Origin: Parafilimonas sp. | GTDB taxonomy: Bacteria > Bacteroidota > Bacteroidia > Chitinophagales > Chitinophagaceae | DNA: 10,932 nucleotides | Direction of reading: 5' to 3' | NCBI GenBank assembly: GCA_025927795.1 | Contig: JAICKT010000133.1 | Span: forward strand, 1 to 10,932 | In this document: positions 1 to 7,209 of the stretch, piece after piece | How positions within the stretch are numbered: position 1 is the first letter of the stretch | Layout of the letters: every line of letters begins with the position of its first letter | The notes under the pieces: model-generated | Database searches by the model: none | Told to the model about the DNA's origin: nothing | What the model saw: the letters and a program-made list of their open reading frames with translations, nothing else | Position numbers and translations under genes: made by a program

Positions 1-2
1 AA

Positions 3-83
3 CCAAGAGAACAATTCTATGGTATTGAAGCAATCATTACAGATAGTTGCGGTAACTGGTTTAGTATGACACAACCGAAGTAA
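3..83 (+). CDS. VOC/glyoxalase-fold protein, C-terminal fragment (partial)
   Basis: Only the last 26 codons are in the window; the 5' part lies to the left. The frame ends with TAA at 81-83. The visible peptide has the pattern FYGIEAIITDSCGNWF followed by SMTQP. This resembles the last strand of the vicinal oxygen chelate (glyoxalase/bleomycin-resistance) fold, where a sequence such as FYG-(x)n-D-x-GN-W closes the domain. Members act as metal-dependent lyases, isomerases or antibiotic-binding proteins, and nothing here says which. The frame was preferred because the other two plus frames meet stops sooner or give no recognisable pattern. The gene is convergent with the secreted repeat protein at 138-2333, leaving 54 bases between the two stops. 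The assignment rests on one short motif. Confidence 0.55.
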   Translation, partial: PREQFYGIEAIITDSCGNWFSMTQPK

Positions 84-137
84 ATGCAGAGTTAGTATAT
101 GGCTTAGAATAATTGAAGACATAGTTATTTAATCTTG

Positions 138-2333
138 TTACCTTATTAAGGTTACCGTTCCTTTTTTCATTTGTAACGGTTTACCTGATAATTGATATTT
201 GCATAACCATATATAAGTGCCGGCATCTTGTTGAAGCCCATCAAGCCTGCCATCCCAACCGCGCAATGGATCTTTAGAAAAAAATATCATTTTTCCCCAG
301 CGATTATAAATCATGAAATTGTATTGCAGCAATGTACCGGATACCAGAGGTTTGAAAATGTCATTTTTATTGTCGGCATTAGGCGTAAAAGCAGTAGGAA
401 CAAAGAGATATTCTACGCAGAAAGAATCTCTCACCATAACCTGCTCCAGAAGGCTATCGCAGCCTGCTGTATTCTTATAAAGATGCGCATAAGTTCCGGC
501 TGAAGTTACCGTTGAATCCCACGGTAAAGTATAAGATTGATCAGAACAAATTGTTTTTGATAAAGTGCTTTGTGCAGGTGAATCGCTTATAGTAAGATTT
601 AATATGGTTGTTGAATCACAGCCGCCTGATGATACAGTTCTATAAACAGCCGCCTGATCACCGCCTTTTATAACAGTAATTCCATTCCATACATAGGGTA
701 GTTGTTCGTTACATATATACTTATTTTCTACCGCCATAACTGATGAATCTTTTAAAGTAAACTGTTCAATAAGACTGTCACAACCTGCTGTATTTTTATA
801 AAGATGCGTATAGGTTCCGGCGGAAGTAACTGTTGAATCCCACGGCAAATTATAAGATTGACCAGAGCAGATTGTTTTTGATAAAATACTTTGCGCCGGT
901 GGTTTGTCTACGCCGAGATTTAATATGGTTGTTGAATCACAACCGCCCGATGTAAGGGTAGTATAAGTAGCAGCACTATCACCTCCTTTTGTAACAGTAA
1001 TTCCATTCCATATATATGGCAATTGTTCATTACAAATAGACTTATTTTCTACTGCTGTAACTGATGAATCTTTTAAAATAACTTGTTCAATAAGGCTATC
1101 GCAACCTGCTGTATTTTTATAAAGATGCATATAAGTACCGGCGGAAGTTACCGTTGAATCCCACGGTAAAGTATAAGATTGATTAGAACAAATTGTTTTT
1201 GATAAAGTGCTTTGTGCAGGTGAATCAGCTATAGTAAGATTTAATATAGTTGTTGAATCGCAGCCGCCTGATGAGAGGGTAGTATAAATAGCAGCACTAT
1301 CGCCGCCTTTTGTAACAGTAATACCATTCCATATATATGGCAATTGTTCATTACAGATAGACTTATTTTCTACTGCTATACCCGATGATATTGCAAAAGG
1401 AACTTGTTTCGATGGCAGTACAAGTGCATTGTTGCATGAATTCAATAAAGTATTTCCATCACTTCCTTTTTTAGCTTCAATTGTATAATTGCCTGCCGGT
1501 AAAGGCGCAGCGAATTTAATAACAATTGAATCCGTATAATCGCTATCGTTACTGCGGTTAACACCTGAAGCACTTACAATAGCAACAGGTGCATTTGAAA
1601 TAAAATCACTGCCATCGGCGGCGATGGAACTGCATGCTATATGATTGTTTAAATGTACAATAAGACTTGTATTGCCACAGGGCACATCTATATTAGTTAT
1701 TTCCGGCGCATTATTAAAACCAGCAGAGGAGCCTGTAAAATCAATTGTAAAACCTGAACTGCCTGTTTCCGGCGTTACATAATTTCCAAAATTATTAATC
1801 ATAACCAAATAACTTTCTCCTGCCACAGCATCTATAGCCTGAGAAAATGAGTTACCAATGGTGCCATCCGTAACATATGGTGTGTTTGAGCTTAAACTAA
1901 GACCAATTACCCCACCAACATTACTGCCGCGATTATTACTATTAAAATTACACCGCACAACGTCAGAAGGTTGTAGATTGTTACAGGTTGTTTTTGTGCT
2001 GTTTAATACACAAAAATCGTAATCATTAGCTGTGTCTACAGGAATGATTTTAAAAACTATTTTTCCTGAAGATGTTACATTTAATTTTATCCATACAGAA
2101 TTCATTTCTGTGCCACCACAGGGTGTACTTGTAAGATCTGAATCTGCTCCAACTCCGGTGTAACTATTGAGAGTATAAAAGCTATTGCTGCACAATACTA
2201 TTGCATTGCAGGCATCTTGCTCGGGCTGCCCGGGTGGCAGCAAAGGGGGAGTTTGTGCCCCAATATTATTGCTAACGACACATAAATTAACAACCAACAA
2301 TAATATTTTGAGCTGATTTAAACAGCGCAACAT
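138..2333 (-). CDS. T9SS-secreted repeat protein, type B C-terminal sorting domain (three-repeat paralog)
   Basis: This is a secreted protein of 731 residues, probably exported by the type IX secretion system and attached to or released from the cell surface. From the chosen ATG, residues 1-26 form a signal peptide (basic MLRC start, Leu/Val-rich core, cleavage likely in NIGA|Q). Residues 40-203 form a Cys-containing N-terminal domain starting DACNAIVLC and including AGESYLVMINNF. Residues 209-315 look like a beta-sandwich/Ig-like module. Residues 320-640 are three tandem 107-residue repeats, each with two halves ending in GCDS. Residues 644-731 are the gliding-motility-associated C-terminal domain, with VPTAFTPNADNKND, YNRWG, GWDG and AGTY. 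An in-frame ATG 20 codons upstream (2393) was not used: the signal peptide would be buried, and the paralog's upstream DNA aligns only with a 2-base gap. The function is unknown; an adhesin or surface-matrix role is an inference. It lies downstream of its paralog on the same strand. Confidence 0.88.
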   Translation of the reverse strand: MLRCLNQLKILLLVVNLCVVSNNIGAQTPPLLPPGQPEQDACNAIVLCSNSFYTLNSYTGVGADSDLTSTPCGGTEMNSVWIKLNVTSSGKIVFKIIPVDTANDYDFCVLNSTKTTCNNLQPSDVVRCNFNSNNRGSNVGGVIGLSLSSNTPYVTDGTIGNSFSQAIDAVAGESYLVMINNFGNYVTPETGSSGFTIDFTGSSAGFNNAPEITNIDVPCGNTSLIVHLNNHIACSSIAADGSDFISNAPVAIVSASGVNRSNDSDYTDSIVIKFAAPLPAGNYTIEAKKGSDGNTLLNSCNNALVLPSKQVPFAISSGIAVENKSICNEQLPYIWNGITVTKGGDSAAIYTTLSSGGCDSTTILNLTIADSPAQSTLSKTICSNQSYTLPWDSTVTSAGTYMHLYKNTAGCDSLIEQVILKDSSVTAVENKSICNEQLPYIWNGITVTKGGDSAATYTTLTSGGCDSTTILNLGVDKPPAQSILSKTICSGQSYNLPWDSTVTSAGTYTHLYKNTAGCDSLIEQFTLKDSSVMAVENKYICNEQLPYVWNGITVIKGGDQAAVYRTVSSGGCDSTTILNLTISDSPAQSTLSKTICSDQSYTLPWDSTVTSAGTYAHLYKNTAGCDSLLEQVMVRDSFCVEYLFVPTAFTPNADNKNDIFKPLVSGTLLQYNFMIYNRWGKMIFFSKDPLRGWDGRLDGLQQDAGTYIWLCKYQLSGKPLQMKKGTVTLIR
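414..1376 (-). repeat. Three tandem 321-bp in-frame coding repeats
   Basis: Three direct copies with an exact 321-bp period lie at 1056-1376, 735-1055 and 414-734 (copies 1, 2 and 3 in protein order). The period was checked by the spacing of the shared string ttattttcta at 721, 1042 and 1363. Each encodes 107 residues made of two related halves. The first runs from an SIC/YIC motif through QLPYxWNG to SGGCDS. The second runs from TICS through YxLPWDS to NTAGCDS. The array is therefore six half-repeats of roughly 50 residues. Such Cys-GCDS modules are common in Bacteroidota surface proteins. The copies are very similar at the DNA level, which suggests recent expansion or ongoing homogenisation. 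Confidence 0.93.
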
Positions 2334-2356
2334 AATAGTAAATAGTACAGAAACAA

Positions 2357-2395
2357 AAAAATTATATAATAACCATTCTACTGAATTCTGCAAAA
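2357..2395 (-). promoter_or_regulatory. Possible promoter of the three-repeat T9SS protein gene
   Basis: On the minus strand, TAATTTTT (2357-2364) matches the Bacteroidota -7 element TAnnTTTG except at its last base. A TTTTG (2391-2395) lies upstream as a possible -33 element. The spacing of about 24-26 bases is a little long for the usual range. Transcription would start shortly before the ATG at 2333, giving a leader of about 15-20 bases. The region is A/T-rich, so a chance match is quite possible. Confidence 0.25.
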
Positions 2396-2472
2396 CAATT
2401 CTAATATAAAAGCAATATATTTTGCTGCGTTTTTGTATGTAAATATTATGCCAATGATGGTACCGAGAAGCT

Positions 2473-4047
2473 TTATCTGATTAAAGACACTGTTCCTTTT
2501 TGTGTTTGTAACGGTTCGCCTGCTAACTGATATTTGCAAAACCAAACGTATGTGCCTGCAGTTTGCAGATGACCATCTACTGTTCCGTTCCACCCTTTAT
2601 AAAAATCATTTGTTGCAAAAACTTTTTTACCCCAGCGATTATAAATCACAAAATTGTATTGCAACAATTTGCCTTGTCCAACAGGTTTAAAAATATCATT
2701 TTTATTATCAGTATTAGGTGTGAAGGCTGTAGGAACGTACAAAAATTGTTTGCACGCTGAATCTTTTAAAACAACCACTTCAACAATACTATCGCAACCT
2801 GCTTTATTAATATAGTTATGTGTATAAGTTCCTGCTGAATTTACTGTTGAATCCCATGGCAAAGTATAAGGCTGATAAGAACAAATTGTCTTTGTTAAGT
2901 TGGTTTCAACGGGTGCATCACTAACGATGAGATTTAATATTGTTGTAGAATCACAACCACCCGATGAAATATTTTTATAAGAAGCAACAGCATCGCCTGC
3001 TTTTGTAACGGTAATACCATTCCATACATAAGGCAGTTGTTCGTAACAAATAGATTTATTTTCTGTTGCCTGAATGCCTGTAGAAGAAATGATAAAAGGT
3101 ATTTGTTTTGATGGTAGCGCGAGTGCATTGTTGCATAAACTAAGCAAAGTATTTCCATCCGTTCCTTGTTTGGCATGTATAAAATAATTTCCTGTTGGTA
3201 AAGCAGAAGAAAAATTTACAGTGACTGTATTTGTATAACCAGTATCACCGCTGCAATTAACTCCTTCAGCACTTATAATATTTACAGGAGCATTAGAAGT
3301 AAAGTCGCTGCCATCCCGTGCAATAGAGCTGCATAAAACTTCTGTGTTTAAATTTATATTAATGCTGCTTGCATTGCAGCATGCAGGATTAATACTGCTT
3401 AACTCAGGTTGTATTCCGTTACCAAATATTGCAGTTGAACCGCTAAAATCTAAAGTGAACCCTGCAAGAGCTCCATTAGAAGTATTTTCGTTAGCAGCAA
3501 CGTTATCAATCATAATTAAATAACTTTCTCCTGCGGTTGCATCTATAGCGCTGCAAAAAGAATTTCCGAAAGTTCCTGCCTGTATGTAAGGTGTCATTGA
3601 ATTGATGCTAAGACCAGTTATTCCTCCCGGGTTACTGCCTTTTGTATTAACATTAAAATTGCAGCGTACAACATTTTCATATTTCAAATTGCTGCAATCA
3701 ATTCCTGTACTATTGATTACAGCAAAATCATAATCATTAACAGTATCTACAGGTATAATTTTAAAAACCAATTTCCCGTTCATAGTAATATTAACTTTAA
3801 ACCAAACCGAATTAAGTTCAGCACTCTTGGTAGAGGCATAACAAGGCGTAGCTTTAAGATCGGGAGTTTTTCCCTCACCACTATAACTATACGGCGTAAA
3901 AAAGTTTCCGCATAATAATAAAGCATTACATGCATCTTGTTCTTGTTGGTTAGGTGGCAATGGGTGTGTGGCTTGGGCTTTTAAATTATCGTTAATAAAA
4001 ACCAGAACCAACAATAATATCATGAGCTGATTTGTACAGCGCAACAT
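2473..4047 (-). CDS. T9SS-secreted repeat protein, type B C-terminal sorting domain (single-repeat paralog)
   Basis: This is a 524-residue secreted protein that aligns along its whole length with the product of 138-2333. Residues 1-24 are a signal peptide (MLRCTNQLMILLLVLVF, cleavage likely in LKA|Q). Residues 36-205 are the N-terminal domain, beginning DACNALLLC and including AGESYLIMIDN. Residues 214-322 are an Ig-like module. Residues 327-433 are a single 107-residue repeat with two GCDS halves. Residues 437-524 are the gliding-motility-associated C-terminal domain (VPTAFTPNTDNKND, YNRWGKK, GWNG, AGTYVW, GTVSLIR). This domain marks T9SS type B substrates. The ATG at 4047 was chosen over one at 4122 because the signal peptide starts there and the paralog has the same MLRC start. 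Its 5' end is divergent from the MuiA-like gene, with 78 bases between the two starts. A surface or adhesive role is inferred; the partner is unknown. Confidence 0.88.
   Translation of the reverse strand: MLRCTNQLMILLLVLVFINDNLKAQATHPLPPNQQEQDACNALLLCGNFFTPYSYSGEGKTPDLKATPCYASTKSAELNSVWFKVNITMNGKLVFKIIPVDTVNDYDFAVINSTGIDCSNLKYENVVRCNFNVNTKGSNPGGITGLSINSMTPYIQAGTFGNSFCSAIDATAGESYLIMIDNVAANENTSNGALAGFTLDFSGSTAIFGNGIQPELSSINPACCNASSININLNTEVLCSSIARDGSDFTSNAPVNIISAEGVNCSGDTGYTNTVTVNFSSALPTGNYFIHAKQGTDGNTLLSLCNNALALPSKQIPFIISSTGIQATENKSICYEQLPYVWNGITVTKAGDAVASYKNISSGGCDSTTILNLIVSDAPVETNLTKTICSYQPYTLPWDSTVNSAGTYTHNYINKAGCDSIVEVVVLKDSACKQFLYVPTAFTPNTDNKNDIFKPVGQGKLLQYNFVIYNRWGKKVFATNDFYKGWNGTVDGHLQTAGTYVWFCKYQLAGEPLQTQKGTVSLIR
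2749..3069 (-). repeat. Single copy of the 321-bp coding repeat
   Basis: This is the counterpart of the three-copy array at 414-1376 and has the same 107-codon length. It encodes ENKSIC, QLPYVWNGITV and SSGGCDSTTILNL, followed by KTICS, YTLPWDSTV and KAGCDS. It is more diverged from the three tandem copies than they are from one another. It probably represents the one-copy state before amplification. Confidence 0.88.
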
Positions 4048-4125
4048 AACAGTAAAATTAAAACAGAAACAATAACAAGCTTTATGTAATAAAACGTTTT
4101 TGTGCATCCGGTAATAAATCACTGT

Positions 4126-5937
4126 ATGAAGAAGTTTTTTATTACACTATGCTGCTGCTTTTTTATAATAAATATTTATGCGAATGATGACAGGAACGAA
4201 GTACAGGCAAATCTGAAATCAGTAACAGTATATCATTCCGGTGCTGAAATGATACACTTTGCTTCAGCAAATTTAAAAGCAGGAAATAATGAAGTAATTA
4301 TTGATAACATCAGCAACAGCATTGACAGTAACAGCATTCAAATAAAAGCTCCATCATCTGTTACGATTTTAGGTTTTGAATTTTCAAGCAACTATATTAT
4401 CAATATAAATAAATCACCGCGCATGTTATTGCTTGAAGATTCTCTTGAGCACATACAAAGCAACATTGATAAACTTGATCTTTCTATTAATAACACAAAA
4501 GAACTATTGGATGTATTAAAACTTAACCGTGATATTAAAGGCGAACAAAATGGTTTAAGTGTGATTGAACTTAGTAAGCTTATGGATTATTATGCAGCTA
4601 AATCCACCGAACTGGAAAATACAATTGCACAACAAACAGAAAAGAAAAATAAGGCAACTGAACTTGCGAATAAAATATCAGAACAAATAAAAGAAGAAGA
4701 AAAAAAGAATATCAGCACTGCAGGAAGATTAACACTGCAACTGAATGCGGCGGTGCCTGTAAAAGCAGATTTTACAATCTCTTACATTGCACGAAATGCT
4801 TACTGGACGCCGTTTTATGATCTGCGTGCTGATAACACACAACTACCTTTAAAAATATTTTATAAGGCGAAAATTGTTCAAACAACAGGCATTGACTGGA
4901 AGCAGGTGAAACTTTCTTTATCAACTGCAACCCCTGAACAAAAAGGCAATGCGCCTGAACTGCAATCATGGTTTTTAGGTTATATCAATCCTTATTCAAA
5001 CTATAATAACAGTTTAATGGGAAGAGCAGCAGGTGTGCAAATAGGAAATACAACATCTGCGCTTAACGAAGTTGTTGTTGTTGGATACGGAACAGAAAAG
5101 AGAGATGATATTGATAAGCCGTACGTAGCGCCAAAACAGATTTATATTATCAATGGAAATATTGTGAGTGATGAAGCATTTCAACAAATAAATCCAAACA
5201 GTATAAAAAGTATTATCAAGCTTAAGCCAAATGATGCAAAAGCACAGTATGGTGATGCTGCAGCAGGAGGTGCAACTGTTGTTGAATTAAAAGATGGCTT
5301 GCCCGATTATATTGCTGTTGCGAATAAAACATTAAATGTAAATTTTGATATTGATATTCCGTTTGATGTGCCCACAAATGGCAAAGCACAAACAGCAACT
5401 TTACAAACTATTGACGCAAATACTTTATATCAACATTTTGCAGTTCCGAAGCTTGATGATGATGCATACCTGCTTGCAAAAATTCCGGGATGGGAGAAAT
5501 TAAATCTATTACCGGGCGAAGCCAATATTATTTTAGAGGGAACTTATGTGGGAAAAACTTTTATCAATCCTGATAATACAACTGATACATTAAACCTCAC
5601 GTTAGGCAACGATAAAAGAGTGGTGATTAAACGCGAAAAAATGCAGGATTTTAGCAGTGTAAAATTTTTAGGCAATAACAAGCTGCAAAAATTTACTTAT
5701 CAGATTACAGTAAAGAATAACAAGAGCGAAGCGGTAAATATAGTTTTAAAAGACCAGTATCCTTTAAGCACGAATAAAGAAATTGAAGTAGAGTTAACAG
5801 ACGCGGCAAATGCAATCATTAATAAAGATACAGGCACGTTAACATGGAACTTATCATTAAATCCAAATGAAACAAGAACACTCAATTTTTCTTACAACGT
5901 AAAATATCCAAAAGACAGAACGATTAATATTTATTAA
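4126..5937 (+). CDS. DUF4139-type, MuiA-like (mucoidy inhibitor family) envelope protein with an embedded SusC-plug-like block
   Basis: The protein has 603 residues from the ATG. A signal peptide covers about residues 1-19 (MKKFFITLCCCFFIINIYA|N), so it acts in the periplasm or outer envelope. Residues 28-95 look like the family's N-terminal domain (DUF4140), with SVTVYHSGAEM. Residues 100-195 are a Lys/Glu-rich, heptad-like coiled coil. From about residue 205 comes the DUF4139 beta-rich region (ISYIARNAYWTPFYDLRA, then GIDWKQVKLSLSTATP). It is interrupted at about 296-392 by the plug-like block and resumes through FDIDIPFDVP, LNLLPGEANIILEGTYVGKT and a C-terminal beta-sandwich (TYQITVKNNKSEAVNIVLKDQYP, LNPNETRTLNFSY). 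The family name comes from Pseudomonas MuiA; its biochemical role is unclear. A GTG at 4102 in the same frame was rejected because it would put eight residues before the signal peptide. The stop overlaps that of the convergent DUF763 gene. Confidence 0.82.
   Translation: MKKFFITLCCCFFIINIYANDDRNEVQANLKSVTVYHSGAEMIHFASANLKAGNNEVIIDNISNSIDSNSIQIKAPSSVTILGFEFSSNYIININKSPRMLLLEDSLEHIQSNIDKLDLSINNTKELLDVLKLNRDIKGEQNGLSVIELSKLMDYYAAKSTELENTIAQQTEKKNKATELANKISEQIKEEEKKNISTAGRLTLQLNAAVPVKADFTISYIARNAYWTPFYDLRADNTQLPLKIFYKAKIVQTTGIDWKQVKLSLSTATPEQKGNAPELQSWFLGYINPYSNYNNSLMGRAAGVQIGNTTSALNEVVVVGYGTEKRDDIDKPYVAPKQIYIINGNIVSDEAFQQINPNSIKSIIKLKPNDAKAQYGDAAAGGATVVELKDGLPDYIAVANKTLNVNFDIDIPFDVPTNGKAQTATLQTIDANTLYQHFAVPKLDDDAYLLAKIPGWEKLNLLPGEANIILEGTYVGKTFINPDNTTDTLNLTLGNDKRVVIKREKMQDFSSVKFLGNNKLQKFTYQITVKNNKSEAVNIVLKDQYPLSTNKEIEVELTDAANAIINKDTGTLTWNLSLNPNETRTLNFSYNVKYPKDRTINIY
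5011..5301 (+). other. Embedded SusC/RagA plug-like segment inside the MuiA-like protein
   Basis: About 97 codons inside the DUF4139 region carry the hallmark motifs of SusC/RagA-type TonB-dependent receptors. In order they are GRAAGVQIG, NEVVVVGYGTEKR, YIINGN, NPNSIKSIIKLKPNDA and AQYGDAAAGGATVVELK. Receptors normally have EVVVVGYGT first, then the GR-AGVQ motif, then YVVDG, NPNDIESIEVLKDASA, and AIYGSRGANGV ending in ITTK. Here the GR-AAGVQ motif precedes the VVVVGYGT motif. No beta-barrel follows. The boundaries are approximate and were placed where DUF4139-like sequence stops and resumes. Confidence 0.7.
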
Positions 5938-7151
5938 AACAATTTTAGTTGCGAAGATTGTTTTAATTCTTTTGGCAGCTTTGCATCACCATGAACTGTT
6001 TTGCCGCCATAGTTCCAGCTATCGTTTCTTTCTTTTTCAATCAATGCATTAAAGTTGGTTTGCTCGGCAATAAAATCTTTTTCTGCGTTGGCAGCAATGG
6101 TGTGTAATTTTTTTATGGCTTCTGATTTTTCTGTGTTGCCAAGTTTTGCTTTATGCACTGCTGTTTGTAATGTGCTGATGGTTTCATCATATACTTTTGT
6201 GGGAACAGGAAAAGGATGACCGTCTTTACCGCCATGTGCAAATGAAAAACGGGCAGGGTCTTTAAATCTGGATGGCGTGCCGTGTATTACTTCACTCACC
6301 AATGTTAATGATTGTATAGTTCGGGGACCAACGCCTTCAAGCAATAACAGTTCTTCAAAATCTTTTGGTGAACGGTCGTGCGCCAGCCATAATATACTGC
6401 CCAATCTTTTTAAGTTAATATCTTCTGCTTTTACATAATGATGTGCAGGCATAATTAACTGCTGAAATTCTTTTAAAAACACAGCAGGCTCTTCTGTTGT
6501 GAATTGTAAAATATTTTGTTTAACATTCGCTGCTTCTTTTGCAGTAAGATTTAAAATAGCGCCCTGGTTTATTCCGCAAATGCCTGTATGTGGCTCTTCG
6601 GTAAAAGATGTTATGTTATCTGAATGCCAGTGATAACGCCGCGCTGTTTTATTACCTGCATTCATGCCTTGTTGTATAACAGACCAGTTGCCGTTATCAC
6701 TTAAAATAAAATTATGCGTGTATAGTTGAAAGCCATCCTGCACCGCAGTGTTATCCACCTTAGCACTTAATTTACTGCTGTGTACTAAATCATAACCATT
6801 CAATCCCGTTGCGTTGGCAATCTTTAATAATTCAGCAGGCGTTTCTTTTGAAAATTTTCCTTTGCCGCCACAGATGTAAATACCCAATGTTTTTGCATTT
6901 GGATTAATCACTTTTTTCAAAGCGCCCATTACAGAAGTTGTAATGCCCGATGAATGCCAGTCCATACCCATTACTGCACCTAAACTTTGAAACCAGAAAG
7001 GGTCAGACATTTTTTGCGGGAATGCATCTTTGCCATATTCTGTGATGATGGATTCTGTAATAGCTAATCCAAGTTTTGCCATACGTTCCGCAAGCCATTT
7101 AGGTACGTAACCATAGTGTAAAGGAAGGTCAGCAGAACCGGAACGTTTCAT
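5934..7151 (-). CDS. DUF763 domain protein
   Basis: The 405-residue product matches the DUF763 family (COG1415-like) along its length. It starts MKRSGSADLPLHYGYVPKWL, a typical family opening that also fixes the start. Conserved-looking blocks follow: GMDWHSSGITTSVMGALK (63-80), YICGGKGK (92-99), QDGFQLYTHNFI (138-149), and GMNAGNKTARRYHW (162-175). A helix-hairpin-helix-like segment, LLEGVGPRTIQSL, lies at 270-282. Residues 306-325 are HGGKDGHPFPVPTKVYDETI. The HhH motif suggests nucleic-acid contact, but the family's function is not established to my knowledge. No signal peptide or membrane segment is visible, so it is probably cytoplasmic. The aldo/keto reductase gene ends 58 bases upstream on the same strand, so co-transcription is possible. 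The stop overlaps that of the convergent MuiA-like gene by 4 bases. Confidence 0.88.
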   Translation of the reverse strand: MKRSGSADLPLHYGYVPKWLAERMAKLGLAITESIITEYGKDAFPQKMSDPFWFQSLGAVMGMDWHSSGITTSVMGALKKVINPNAKTLGIYICGGKGKFSKETPAELLKIANATGLNGYDLVHSSKLSAKVDNTAVQDGFQLYTHNFILSDNGNWSVIQQGMNAGNKTARRYHWHSDNITSFTEEPHTGICGINQGAILNLTAKEAANVKQNILQFTTEEPAVFLKEFQQLIMPAHHYVKAEDINLKRLGSILWLAHDRSPKDFEELLLLEGVGPRTIQSLTLVSEVIHGTPSRFKDPARFSFAHGGKDGHPFPVPTKVYDETISTLQTAVHKAKLGNTEKSEAIKKLHTIAANAEKDFIAEQTNFNALIEKERNDSWNYGGKTVHGDAKLPKELKQSSQLKLF

Positions 7152-7152
7152 G

Positions 7153-7166
7153 TTGTAAAATTACAA
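7153..7166 (-). promoter_or_regulatory. Inverted repeat one base upstream of the DUF763 start
   Basis: The perfect 6-base arms TTGTAA and TTACAA are separated by 2 bases and end one base before the ATG at 7151. On the minus strand the same stretch reads TTGTAATTTTACAA, which contains TAATTTTA, close to the Bacteroidota -7 element TAnnTTTG. It could be an operator or a promoter core for a very short leader. A chance palindrome in A/T-rich DNA is also possible, and no matching -33 element was found. Confidence 0.25.
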
Positions 7167-7209
7167 AGCGAAGATCGCATGTAATAATGATGAAAGTTAA
7201 AACTGGCAT

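Noticed and set aside
137..155. Hairpin GTTACCTT-att-AAGGTTAC over the stop of the three-repeat gene, as a terminator
   Set aside because: The stem has a T-T mismatch and is A/T-rich. On the minus strand no T-run follows; on the plus strand the T-run begins about 8 bases later. It is too weak to call a terminator for either convergent gene.
228..503. Open frames on the opposite strand within the secreted repeat proteins
   Set aside because: They are unsupported by motifs and lie wholly inside genes with clear domains. The similar antisense frames in both paralogs simply mirror the conserved C-terminal domain.
414..1376. CRISPR-like or mobile-element repeats
   Set aside because: The 321-bp repeats are contiguous, keep the reading frame and encode protein modules. 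There are no spacers, no transposase and no terminal inverted repeats.
4102..4125. GTG start eight codons upstream for the MuiA-like protein
   Set aside because: It would place eight non-hydrophobic residues before a well-formed signal peptide (MKKFFITL). The ATG at 4126 is the better start.
4048..4125. TAnnTTTG-type promoter elements in the divergent region
   Set aside because: Only partial matches were found, such as CGTTTTTG on the plus strand and TAATTTTA on the minus strand. Their spacing to the starts or to a -33 element was implausible.
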